Part shown: positions 36,388-43,943 of the stretch, one piece after another | How positions within the stretch are numbered: the first letter of the stretch is position 1 | Layout of the letters: each line of letters opens with the position of its first letter | NCBI GenBank assembly: GCA_008015595.1 | Contig: SSFW01000014.1 | Span: forward strand, 1-43,943 | Direction: 5' to 3' | DNA: 43,943 nt | Source: Nitrosomonas sp. | GTDB lineage: Bacteria; Pseudomonadota; Gammaproteobacteria; Burkholderiales; Nitrosomonadaceae | Notes under the pieces: model-generated | What the model saw: only the letters and a program-made list of their open reading frames with translations | Database searches by the model: none | Told to the model about the DNA's origin: nothing | Made by a program: the position numbers and the translations under genes

Positions 36388-38432
36388 ACGCTTTTACCTT
36401 CTGAAACGATTGTCGAGCTAATTGCAACGCCAGTGGAATTTGGAATCGATGTCGCTTCCTTTTCAACAGTCTGATTAACCTCAGATTGTTTTTTTCTAAG
36501 AATATTAAATCGATAACGGTGATCTGAAATAGCCAGAATTCCTCCCAGCGCCATAAAAATACAACCGAGCCATATCCAAACAACAAAGGGCTTGTGGTAC
36601 ACACGGACAACCCAAGCACCACTATCCAACGGCTCTCCCAATGCAATATACAAATCTCTTACAATGCCAGTATCTATCGCAGCTTCTGTCATAACCATAC
36701 CAGATGCATTGTAAGTTCTTTTCTCAGGATATAATTTACGCACCACGGTATCACCTTTCAGCACATCGATATCACCTACTGTCGCTTTGTAGTTTGGTCC
36801 TGGCTTATTTGTAGTTCCATTAAACTTAAAGGTATAGCCGCCAATTGATACAATATTTCCAAGCTCCATCCGAACATCTTTCTCGGTTTCGTAACCATTA
36901 ACCATCGTTACACCGATTACAAAAGCTGCTATACCTAAGTGCGCGCAATGCATTCCATAATAACTAGAGGATTGGCGAGTCAATCTCGCTATGACGCTCC
37001 CCTGCCCACTATTTTGGATACGATGTTTAATATTGACAACAATACTTGTGATAATCCAGAACGCCAAAAGCAGACCAAAACTAACCATAGGCTTCCATTC
37101 TTCCATCAATAACGGCATGGTCAGGGCACTTACCATACTAACCACAAATGCCCAGCGTAAACGAGTGACTAATGACGGTAAACTTGCTTGCTTCCACCGA
37201 GCAATTGGCCCAAGACCAATCAAGAAAATAGCTGGTGCCATCAAAGGAACAAATATTGTTTCAAAATAGGGAGGGCCAACGGATATTTTGCCTAAATTCA
37301 ACGCATCCATTAATAAAGGATAGAGTGTGCCAAGCATGACACTCCCTGCAGCCACGAGCAATAAGACATTATTAGTCAATAACATCGTTTCGCGTGACAC
37401 CAACTGAAAATCACCGCCTAATCCTACTTTAGGCGCACGCCACGCGAATAACGTTAATGAAAAGCCCACAATCACTACTAGATAAACTAAAATGAAAATA
37501 CCACGGGCTGGATCAGTTGCGAATGCATGAACTGAAGTCAAAACACCTGAACGCACCAAGAATGTACCCAATAAGCTTAATGAGAATGCTGTAATCGCCA
37601 GTAAAACCGTCCAGCTTTTGAAACTACCACGCTTCTCAGTTACAGCCAAAGAATGAATCAGTGCGGTTCCAACTAACCATGGCATAAAAGATGCGTTCTC
37701 GACAGGATCCCAAAACCACCATCCCCCCCAACCTAATTCATAATAAGCCCACCAACTACCGATCATGATACCAATCGTTAAGAATACCCATGCTGCAGTG
37801 GTCCAAGGACGTGACCACCTTGCCCATGCTGCATCGAGCTGTCCACTCAATAACGCAGCAATTGCAAAGGCAAATGCAACCGAAAACCCAACATATCCCA
37901 TATAAAGCATTGGAGGATGCATGACCATTCCTGGATCTTGTAATAATGGATTCAGGTCACTTCCTTCAAGCGCAGCGGGTAACAAACGATCAAATGGGTT
38001 AGAGGTAAATAATAAAAATAACAAAAATCCAACGCTAACCAATCCCAAAACACCTAAGACTCTCGCAACCATATCATCAGGCAATTGCTTACTAAATACA
38101 CTTACAGCAACAGACCAACCTGATAACAAGAATATCCATAGTAATAACGAACCCTCATGTGATCCCCAAGTTGCAGCAAATCTGAAATGAAGCGGTAATT
38201 CAGAATTGGAATGAGATGCGACATTGAGTACTGAAAAATCATTATTAACAAAAGAATAAGCTAAGCACCCAAATGCGATTGCAATAAATACAAACTGCCC
38301 TTGTACTACTGGCCGCGCTATTGCTATCCAAGCAGGAATACCACGAGCCGCTCCGATTAATGGGAGCGTGCCCTGAATCAATGCTAATAACATTGCAAGA
38401 ATCAAAGCAAAATTACCGAGTTCTGGGACCAT
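36384..38432 (-). CDS. ccmF: Cytochrome c haem lyase subunit CcmF
   Basis: This large polytopic inner-membrane protein receives haem from holo-CcmE and, with CcmH and CcmI, attaches it to apocytochrome c. The 682-aa product has many membrane helices and the tryptophan-rich haem-handling motif WGGWWFWDPVENASFMPWL. The N terminus (MVPELGNFALILAMLLALIQGTLPLIGA) and the WGSHEGSLLLWIFLLSGW segment are family hallmarks. A periplasmic domain around 515-600 precedes the last helix (WIWLGCIFMALGGILAI). The length is normal. It lies 45 bases after ccmE and overlaps ccmG. Confidence 0.97.
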   Translation of the reverse strand: MVPELGNFALILAMLLALIQGTLPLIGAARGIPAWIAIARPVVQGQFVFIAIAFGCLAYSFVNNDFSVLNVASHSNSELPLHFRFAATWGSHEGSLLLWIFLLSGWSVAVSVFSKQLPDDMVARVLGVLGLVSVGFLLFLLFTSNPFDRLLPAALEGSDLNPLLQDPGMVMHPPMLYMGYVGFSVAFAFAIAALLSGQLDAAWARWSRPWTTAAWVFLTIGIMIGSWWAYYELGWGGWWFWDPVENASFMPWLVGTALIHSLAVTEKRGSFKSWTVLLAITAFSLSLLGTFLVRSGVLTSVHAFATDPARGIFILVYLVVIVGFSLTLFAWRAPKVGLGGDFQLVSRETMLLTNNVLLLVAAGSVMLGTLYPLLMDALNLGKISVGPPYFETIFVPLMAPAIFLIGLGPIARWKQASLPSLVTRLRWAFVVSMVSALTMPLLMEEWKPMVSFGLLLAFWIITSIVVNIKHRIQNSGQGSVIARLTRQSSSYYGMHCAHLGIAAFVIGVTMVNGYETEKDVRMELGNIVSIGGYTFKFNGTTNKPGPNYKATVGDIDVLKGDTVVRKLYPEKRTYNASGMVMTEAAIDTGIVRDLYIALGEPLDSGAWVVRVYHKPFVVWIWLGCIFMALGGILAISDHRYRFNILRKKQSEVNQTVEKEATSIPNSTGVAISSTIVSEGKSV

Positions 38433-38477
38433 AATTATTAAGTATTAAATGAATTACAATGAAAAAAGATTATTCTA

Positions 38478-38924
38478 TTAATTTTGAGTTGATTTCTGGG
38501 CTTTAGCTGCTTGTTCAAGTGCAACAGCTGCTTCTGGAGGCATATAATTTTCATCATGTTTCGCAAGAACCTCGTCAGCATAAAAAATGCCATCGTTTGC
38601 AATTTTCCCCTGCGCCACAACCCCTTTCCCTTCCTTAAATAAATCAGGAAGTATCCCGGTATAGACTACTTTTATGGTTTCTGCCGTATCGGTAATCGCA
38701 AAATTAACGGTTGTGGAATCATTCTGGCGTTTAACGCTACCTTCTTCCACCAACCCACCAATTCGGAAACTTTTCCCAATTGGCGCTTCCTTTGCTACAA
38801 CCTGAGTTGGACTAAAGAAAAACACAAGATTACTTTGGAACACATTCAACACCAAAATTGCTGCACTCGTTAATGCGGTAAGGCTAAAGGCTATTATTGC
38901 CATCTTTTTATGACGTGGCTTCAT
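38478..38924 (-). CDS. ccmE: Haem chaperone CcmE
   Basis: CcmE covalently and transiently binds haem in the periplasm after CcmC loads it, then passes it to CcmF. The 148-aa protein has an N-terminal anchor (about 8-28), an OB-fold domain ([47 protein letters not shown]) and the haem-binding [12 protein letters not shown]. That last motif contains the covalent His and the neighbouring Tyr of the HxxxY type. It overlaps ccmD by 17 bases, a larger overlap than the others in this operon. Confidence 0.96.
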   Translation of the reverse strand: MKPRHKKMAIIAFSLTALTSAAILVLNVFQSNLVFFFSPTQVVAKEAPIGKSFRIGGLVEEGSVKRQNDSTTVNFAITDTAETIKVVYTGILPDLFKEGKGVVAQGKIANDGIFYADEVLAKHDENYMPPEAAVALEQAAKAQKSTQN

Positions 38925-39105
38925 CTTTTCTCTCTCTTAAAATTGACTCTTTTGTGAGACTCAGTTGCTGCCTTAAAGTTCTAGCGCTTCTTTTAACCAT
39001 CAGAATCTCACCTATAACACATATAAATGTAGCTAGATAAGACCCCCAAACATAGAGGCCATATCCTCCCATATTAAAAAAATCGGACCAGCTATCCCAG
39101 ATCAT
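38908..39105 (-). CDS. ccmD: Haem exporter protein CcmD
   Basis: This small single-helix protein releases holo-CcmE from the CcmABC complex. The 65-aa product starts [23 protein letters not shown], the CcmD consensus, followed by a membrane helix (about 15-37) and a basic cytoplasmic tail. It overlaps the ccmC stop by four bases and the ccmE start by 17 bases, so translation is tightly coupled. Confidence 0.93.
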   Translation of the reverse strand: MIWDSWSDFFNMGGYGLYVWGSYLATFICVIGEILMVKRSARTLRQQLSLTKESILRERKDEATS

Positions 39106-39842
39106 CGCGTTGTTCCTCTTAATTCAGCTACCCAGCTTGTATGACTCTCACGTTCCAATATAATGTTCCGCGCTCTAAGCAAGATTACCGCTATAGAATA
39201 CATCCAAGCAGCCAGCACCATCACTAACATTCCAACCAACATCGCAGTTGCCATTTTAGGTGACTGCATCACGCTAACCGAGGCTCCTTGATGCAAAGTA
39301 TTCCACCACTGAACCGAAAAATAGATAATTGGAATATTGACAACCCCGACCAACGCTATTACAGCACCAGCTTTATCAGCTCTTCTCGGATCATCAATAG
39401 CTGCTTGTAGTGACATAAATCCAATATATAAAAACAATAATATCAATTCAGAAGTCAATCTAGCGTCCCAAACCCACCAAGTTCCCCACATCGGCTTCCC
39501 CCACCATGCACCTGTCCATAAAGCAATAAATGTAAATAAAGCCCCAGTCGGTGCTATGGCTGTAGCAAACATAGATGAAAGTCGAGTATTAAACGCCAAT
39601 CCTATCCCTGCCCAGAAAGCCATAACAACGTATAAAAACATCGACATCCAGGCCGCTGGAACATGAATAAAGATAATGCGATATGCCTCTCCCTGCTGGA
39701 AATCAGTTGGCGCCACAAAAAAACCAATGTATAGCCCTGCAACAAGAAAGATTACTGCTAAAACAGTAAAAAAAGGAATTAATTTCCCGGCAAGGAAATA
39801 AAAACTCGAGGGTGCTGCATACTTATACCAATTTATTGACAT
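39102..39842 (-). CDS. ccmC: Haem exporter protein CcmC
   Basis: This inner-membrane protein presents haem to CcmE. It has six membrane helices and the WWD motif WGTWWVWDARLTSELILL. The two haem-ligand histidines lie in IFIHVPAAW and WNTLHQGAS. The ORF track opens at 39917, overlapping ccmB. I chose ATG 39842 (MSINWYKYAAPSSFYFLAGKLIPF) because it matches the usual CcmC N terminus and leaves a 35-base gap after ccmB; the result is 246 aa, the normal size. The following ccmD overlaps by four bases. Confidence 0.95.
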   Translation of the reverse strand: MSINWYKYAAPSSFYFLAGKLIPFFTVLAVIFLVAGLYIGFFVAPTDFQQGEAYRIIFIHVPAAWMSMFLYVVMAFWAGIGLAFNTRLSSMFATAIAPTGALFTFIALWTGAWWGKPMWGTWWVWDARLTSELILLFLYIGFMSLQAAIDDPRRADKAGAVIALVGVVNIPIIYFSVQWWNTLHQGASVSVMQSPKMATAMLVGMLVMVLAAWMYSIAVILLRARNIILERESHTSWVAELRGTTR

Positions 39843-39877
39843 ACTAACTAATTTTATAAATTTACTAAAATAATATT

Positions 39878-40537
39878 CTACTCCATCGAAATTCTTAGCG
39901 ATGCAGCGGCTGCCCAAGGAGCAAAAACGAGTGAAACCAATAGAAAAGCGCCAAGCAATGAAAAATGTGCATCATACCCTAAACCTGCAGCGCTTGCTTC
40001 AACTGCACCGGCCCCAAAAATTAATATGGGGATATAAAGTGGTAATACTAATAACGAAACTAATACCCCTCCTCCCCTAACTCCCAATGTCAGCGCTGCA
40101 CCGATTGCGCCAATCAAACTCAGTATTGGGGTCCCTATCAATAATGATAGCGTTAGAACTCCCAAGGCTTCCAGGGACAAATCGTATTGAATACCAAGAA
40201 TAGGTGCCATTAATACTAAAGGCAAACCGGAAACTAGCCAATGTGAAATCATCTTTCCCAATACCAAAAGAAACAAAGGCGATGGTGCAATCAATAATTG
40301 CTCTAATGTACCATCCATATAATCGATGGAAAACAATCGACCAAGTGACAACATCGAAGCTAGTAGTGCAGCTACCCATAATACACCTGGCGCTATGGCC
40401 CTCAGAATATTCATTTCTGGACCAACGCCCAGTGGAAATAGGCTAACCACAATAATAAAAAAAAACAATGTGATCAACACATCAGCCTGGCGACGCATCG
40501 CTAGCATCAAGTCTCTTCTGATTATCCACATCAACAT
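39878..40537 (-). CDS. ccmB: Haem exporter protein CcmB (ABC membrane subunit)
   Basis: CcmB is the membrane partner of the ATPase CcmA. The CcmAB pair uses ATP to release holo-CcmE from CcmCD. The 219-aa protein has six predicted helices. It shows the family segments RRDLMLAMRRQADVLITLFFF, FSIDYMDGTLEQLLIAPSPLFLLVLGK and LALRG-like TLGVRGGGVLVSLLVLPLYIPILIFGAGAVEA. It starts 6 bases after ccmA; M3 is an alternative start. Operon position and length are standard. Confidence 0.95.
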   Translation of the reverse strand: MLMWIIRRDLMLAMRRQADVLITLFFFIIVVSLFPLGVGPEMNILRAIAPGVLWVAALLASMLSLGRLFSIDYMDGTLEQLLIAPSPLFLLVLGKMISHWLVSGLPLVLMAPILGIQYDLSLEALGVLTLSLLIGTPILSLIGAIGAALTLGVRGGGVLVSLLVLPLYIPILIFGAGAVEASAAGLGYDAHFSLLGAFLLVSLVFAPWAAAASLRISME

Positions 40538-40543
40538 TTCATT

Positions 40544-41158
40544 TCAATTCAAGTGTAGGTGATGAATCGCTGTCGCTGAAATATCGATGTCTTGATGTGT
40601 CGTCAGTATTACCATCCCACCTTGAGCAAGAAACCATTCTAACTTTTCTTTGATTAATTTTATAGCTACCACATCCAGCGCAGTAAGTGGCTCATCTAAA
40701 ATCCACAATTTTGTTTTAACTAGCAATAATCTCGCCAGAGACACTCTTCTTCTTTGTCCTTGTGACAACACTCGGGCCAGCAAGTTTTCCCGCCCCTTTA
40801 AACCAATCTGTTGTAGCGCCTCAAGCGCCATTTTGTTATCAACTTCTAAACCAGCCAGCGCGCAGGAAATTGATAAATTCTCAACTGCCGTTAGATCATC
40901 CTTTATTCCGATCATATGACCTAAATAAGTAAGACAGCTATAGTACTGTTCACCAAGTGATCGGATATTTGAATCATTCCAAGTAATCTTCCCGACGCTT
41001 GGCTGTGTCAGTCCACATAGCATTCTCAATAAACTTGTCTTACCGCTACCATTGGGGCCGTGAATTTGTAGCAATTCACCTGATTTCACTGAAAAATTAA
41101 GATCGGTGAATAAAACGTGTCCTCCCCGTGTACACTCTAATTTGGTAGCTACTAGCAT
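40544..41158 (-). CDS. ccmA: Haem exporter ATP-binding protein CcmA
   Basis: This is the ABC-type ATPase of the haem-handling CcmABCD complex. The 204-aa protein has Walker A GPNGSGKTSLLRML (about 34-47), a short signature LSQGQRRRVSLARLLL, Walker B KLWILDEPLTALD and the switch histidine in ILTTHQDID. It is the first ccm gene and lies 53 bases after truB on the same strand. That gap shows no clear promoter or terminator, so transcription may run through from infB-rbfA-truB. Confidence 0.96.
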   Translation of the reverse strand: MLVATKLECTRGGHVLFTDLNFSVKSGELLQIHGPNGSGKTSLLRMLCGLTQPSVGKITWNDSNIRSLGEQYYSCLTYLGHMIGIKDDLTAVENLSISCALAGLEVDNKMALEALQQIGLKGRENLLARVLSQGQRRRVSLARLLLVKTKLWILDEPLTALDVVAIKLIKEKLEWFLAQGGMVILTTHQDIDISATAIHHLHLN

Positions 41159-41211
41159 TTAGTATTTATAAGACTAAGTTTCAATTCAGAATCTCAACGC
41201 ATCGTTAATGT

Positions 41212-42168
41212 TCAATGTGACACTAATCTTTTGGGCCTTATTTGATTGGCTTGAATCGTTTCTCCAATTCCCAGAAAATTCCCTCGTAAGTCATATAACT
41301 TAACTTTATTGCCCATCGGTAACTCTTGCTCATTTTCTTTACTAACGACTTGTCCATTAAACAACAAATTAACCTGTTCTTCACTTAACACTACTGAATG
41401 ATATCCTTGCAAAAGAGAATCAACTGGATAGAGAAGTGAATCATGTCGTGCATTTACATCATCTTGAAATTGATCAAGCCCATAGGCCTGATCTAAGCAA
41501 AACAACCCTACTTGGCTTCTACAAAGATCAGTTAAATAAGCGCCCCCCCAACCCATTGCCTTACCTATATCCTCAGCTAAGGTACGAATATAGGTCCCAG
41601 AACTACATCTAACTCGAACCGTCAACACATCATTTTCGCATTTTAACAAATTTATATCGTAAATATTTACTTCACGCACTTTTCGCTCCACAACGATATT
41701 TGCACGCGCATAATGATATAAAGGTTTGCCATTTAGCTTTAGCGCACTAAAAAGAGGTGCAGTCTGATTCGTTTTGCCAAGAAAGTTATTTAGAATTTCT
41801 TGAACTTGGAAAGGAATCAACTCTACCTTACTTTTATACAGATCATTGACTGACCTAATTTCACCCTCTGCATCACCTGTCGTACTAATATATCCAAGTC
41901 TCAATGTGGCAAGATAGGTTTTATCTGCATTCAACAACATCGATGAAAACTTTGTTGCTTCACCAAAACATATCGTCAACAAACCTGTCGCCATTGGATC
42001 AAGCGTTCCTGTATGCCCTGCTTTAGAAGCTCGATAAAAACGCTTCACTACTTGTAGTGCACGATTAGAACTAATATGTTTTGGCTTGTTCAGTAGCAAG
42101 ACCCCGTTAATCTTACGCTTAACGCAAGATTTTGGAGAAGAATGGGGATTAACCAACAAATTATCCAC
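41212..42168 (-). CDS. truB: tRNA pseudouridine(55) synthase TruB
   Basis: TruB makes pseudouridine 55 in the T loop of tRNAs and acts as a tRNA chaperone. The 318-aa protein has KINGVLLLNKPKHISSN near the N terminus, the catalytic aspartate in GHTGTLDPMATGLL, KTYLATLRLGYISTTGD, and a PUA-like C-terminal part (VKLYDLRGNFLGIG). The start is GTG at 42168; no ATG exists before the conserved core. It is 22 bases after rbfA. The infB-rbfA-truB order is conserved in most bacteria. Confidence 0.96.
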   Translation of the reverse strand: MDNLLVNPHSSPKSCVKRKINGVLLLNKPKHISSNRALQVVKRFYRASKAGHTGTLDPMATGLLTICFGEATKFSSMLLNADKTYLATLRLGYISTTGDAEGEIRSVNDLYKSKVELIPFQVQEILNNFLGKTNQTAPLFSALKLNGKPLYHYARANIVVERKVREVNIYDINLLKCENDVLTVRVRCSSGTYIRTLAEDIGKAMGWGGAYLTDLCRSQVGLFCLDQAYGLDQFQDDVNARHDSLLYPVDSLLQGYHSVVLSEEQVNLLFNGQVVSKENEQELPMGNKVKLYDLRGNFLGIGETIQANQIRPKRLVSH

Positions 42169-42190
42169 AATTCAATTTTGAAAATCTGAT

Positions 42191-42556
42191 TCAGATTCTC
42201 CCATTCGCCACATCGATCAAATGCGAGAGATATGCACCTCGTTCAATTGACTCGTCGTAAACAAAATGTAATTGTGGAAAAACTCTTAACTTAATTCTAC
42301 TGGCTAATTGTTTTCTTAAGTAACCATTTGCATGCTGCAATCCTGCCTCAATTTCGCTATGGTCAGCATTATCATTTAATGAAGTATAAAAAACCTTTGC
42401 ATGGGAATAGTCTCTGGTCACTTCGACATCTGTAATCGTTATCATTCCGATGCGAGGATCTTTTAAATCATGATGAATCAAATCAGCCAATTCGCGCTGA
42501 ATCTGATCAGCTAGCCGTAATGCACGTGCATGACCTTTTGACGATAGCGTACCCAT
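42191..42556 (-). CDS. rbfA: Ribosome-binding factor A
   Basis: RbfA is a KH-like 30S assembly factor needed for 16S rRNA 5'-end maturation and cold adaptation. The 121-aa protein shows RALRLADQIQRELADLI, the signature KDPRIGMITITDVEVTRDYSHAKVFYT, and HFVYDESIERGAYLSHLID. It starts 3 bases after the infB stop and ends 22 bases before truB, so it is co-transcribed with both. Confidence 0.97.
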   Translation of the reverse strand: MGTLSSKGHARALRLADQIQRELADLIHHDLKDPRIGMITITDVEVTRDYSHAKVFYTSLNDNADHSEIEAGLQHANGYLRKQLASRIKLRVFPQLHFVYDESIERGAYLSHLIDVANGRI

Positions 42557-42559
42557 GGT

Positions 42560-43942
42560 TTATAAAGTCCGCATGACCTCAACAACTTCATAGACTTCAA
42601 GCTGATCACCCACTTGAATATCATTATAATTCTTGAGTGATAGCCCACATTCAAATCCTGCTTTTACTTCCTTCACGTCATCTTTAAACCGTTTCAAAGA
42701 ATCAAGCGCGCAGCTATGGATAACAACGCCATCCCGCAATACTCGAACCATAGAATCCCGCTTAACGAAACCTTCAAGAACATAGCACCCAGCAATTACA
42801 CCAATTTTTGAGATTCGAAATATCTCTCTGATATCAATCAGCCCAGTAATATTTTCTTTACGTTCAGGCAGCAACATTCCCGAAAGTGCCTTTTTGATCT
42901 CATCGACCGCATCGTAGATCACGTTATAGTAATGAATATCAACGCCGGTAGTAACAATCAGTTTCCTAGCCCCAGCATCAGCCCTGCTGTTGAACCCAAT
43001 GATAATAGCTTTCGAAGCAAGCGCCAAATTGATATCTGACTCAATAATTGCACCCACACCACTATGAATGATATTAATTTTTACTTCGTCCGTCGCAAGC
43101 TTCTGCAATGCGTAAGCCAAAGCTTCAGCTGACCCCTGCGCATCAGCCTTAATGATCAGATTAAGTATTTTAATATCATCTTTCTGATTAAATACCTCCT
43201 CCATCTTAGCTACTTGGCGCTGATCGAGTCTCACATCTCTAAATTTACCCTGACGGAAAAGCGCAATCTCCCTTGCACGACGCTCATCCTCTAACGCGAG
43301 AACCGTCTCACCGGCAACTGCCACATCCGACAAACCTTGAATTTCTACAGGAATAGACATACTGGCACTTTCAATGGGATTACCATTTTCATCCAGCATG
43401 GCTCTAACTTTTCCAAATGCTGCACCAGTCAGCAATACATCACCGCGCTTTAATGTTCCCGACTGTATTAAGATTGTAGCTACTGGCCCACGCCCTTTAT
43501 CTAGGCGCGATTCAATGACGACCCCCTTTGCAGGCGCTGCTTTGACAGCTTTAAGTTCAAGAACTTCCGCTTGCAATAAAATACTTTCGAGTAATTCATC
43601 AATTCCCAGACCTGTTTTTGCAGAGACGCCGACAAAAATGACCTCTCCACCCCAATCCTCAGCAACCACACCGTGCGTGACTAGTTCCTGTTTAATACGC
43701 TCAAAATTGGCTTCTGGTTTATCCATCTTATTTACAGCAACAACTATCGGTATTTTCGCTGCTTTAGCATGGTGAATAGCCTCAATCGTTTGTGGCATAA
43801 CTCCATCATCTGCAGCAACCACTAACACAACGATATCTGTAATCTTAGCACCTCGCGCCCTCATCGCTGTGAAGGCTTCATGCCCTGGGGTATCTAGAAA
43901 CGTAATCATTCCATGTGCTGTCTCAACATGATAAGCCCCAAT
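42560..43942 (-). CDS. infB: Translation initiation factor IF-2, C-terminal part (5' end outside window)
   Basis: IF-2 is the GTPase that brings initiator tRNA to the ribosome. The ORF track begins at an internal Met (43909), but the frame continues to the edge, adding [11 protein letters not shown] before [13 protein letters not shown]; 461 codons are visible. The G3 motif DTPGHEAF and the G4 motif NKMDK are present. Then come domain II ([30 protein letters not shown]), the domain III linker and the C-terminal fMet-tRNA-binding domain (ending [17 protein letters not shown]). The N-terminal domains and the P-loop lie beyond the right edge. It is followed 3 bases later by rbfA. Confidence 0.97.
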   Translation of the reverse strand: MGAYHVETAHGMITFLDTPGHEAFTAMRARGAKITDIVVLVVAADDGVMPQTIEAIHHAKAAKIPIVVAVNKMDKPEANFERIKQELVTHGVVAEDWGGEVIFVGVSAKTGLGIDELLESILLQAEVLELKAVKAAPAKGVVIESRLDKGRGPVATILIQSGTLKRGDVLLTGAAFGKVRAMLDENGNPIESASMSIPVEIQGLSDVAVAGETVLALEDERRAREIALFRQGKFRDVRLDQRQVAKMEEVFNQKDDIKILNLIIKADAQGSAEALAYALQKLATDEVKINIIHSGVGAIIESDINLALASKAIIIGFNSRADAGARKLIVTTGVDIHYYNVIYDAVDEIKKALSGMLLPERKENITGLIDIREIFRISKIGVIAGCYVLEGFVKRDSMVRVLRDGVVIHSCALDSLKRFKDDVKEVKAGFECGLSLKNYNDIQVGDQLEVYEVVEVMRTL

Positions 43943-43943
43943 G

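Noticed and set aside
36284-36646. Minus-strand ORF of 120 aa spanning the ccmF-ccmG junction
   Set aside because: It overlaps the ends of two well-supported ccm genes in another frame and has unnatural composition.
43374-43775. Plus-strand ORF of 133 aa at the right end
   Set aside because: It lies antisense to the conserved infB GTPase and domain II region, a common shadow.

Overview
The window is a chromosomal segment, gene-dense and with a fairly low GC content by eye, from a Gram-negative betaproteobacterium. Its gene families are those of the ammonia-oxidising Nitrosomonadaceae. The pointers are a CADD-type p-aminobenzoate synthase of the kind known from Nitrosomonas europaea, a Thiobacillus/Acidithiobacillus-type GshA, a hopanoid gene block, a complete cytochrome c maturation operon and a copper nitrite reductase. 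The family-level placement is an inference. No ammonia-oxidation genes, rRNA, tRNA, insertion sequence with a transposase, prophage or CRISPR array were seen.

Layout. Bases 1-3913 (minus) carry gyrA, serC and the start of a D-3-phosphoglycerate dehydrogenase gene, so two serine biosynthesis steps sit behind DNA gyrase. Bases 4294-7704 (plus) are argD-argF-argG, the later steps of arginine synthesis. Next come suhB (minus) and trmJ (plus), then a stand-alone pABA synthase gene with its own sigma70-like promoter.

Bases 10246-14504 look like a regulated envelope locus. A ZnuD-like TonB-dependent receptor is translationally coupled to a secreted protein, and a divergent paralogue of that secreted protein lies on the other side. 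Between them is a perfect 23-bp palindrome whose two ends overlap the -35 elements of two facing promoters. I infer metal (probably zinc) regulation. This is the best candidate for an undescribed system here.

Bases 14551-20024 hold the heat-shock genes grpE-dnaK-dnaJ with purB upstream. There are two textbook sigma32 promoters (before grpE and before dnaK), a perfect 20-bp-arm hairpin between dnaK and dnaJ, and a 95-bp inverted-repeat element after dnaJ. Bases 20341-26093 (plus) are the hopanoid genes hpnH-hpnB-hpnM-hpnN. They meet gshA-gshB (minus), which is followed upstream by a stand-alone nirK with its own promoter and a strong terminator.

Bases 29907-32122 (minus) contain two tandem small SHOCT-like lipoproteins and a membrane-anchored kinase-fold protein in which the usual catalytic residues are missing, that is, a pseudokinase. 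Malate dehydrogenase follows on plus. From 33524 to the right edge everything is on minus and tightly packed: infB (5' end cut by the window), rbfA, truB, ccmA-B-C-D-E-F-G-H-I and a PrxQ-type peroxiredoxin. The ccm genes supply the periplasmic haem attachment needed for a c-type cytochrome-rich respiratory chain.
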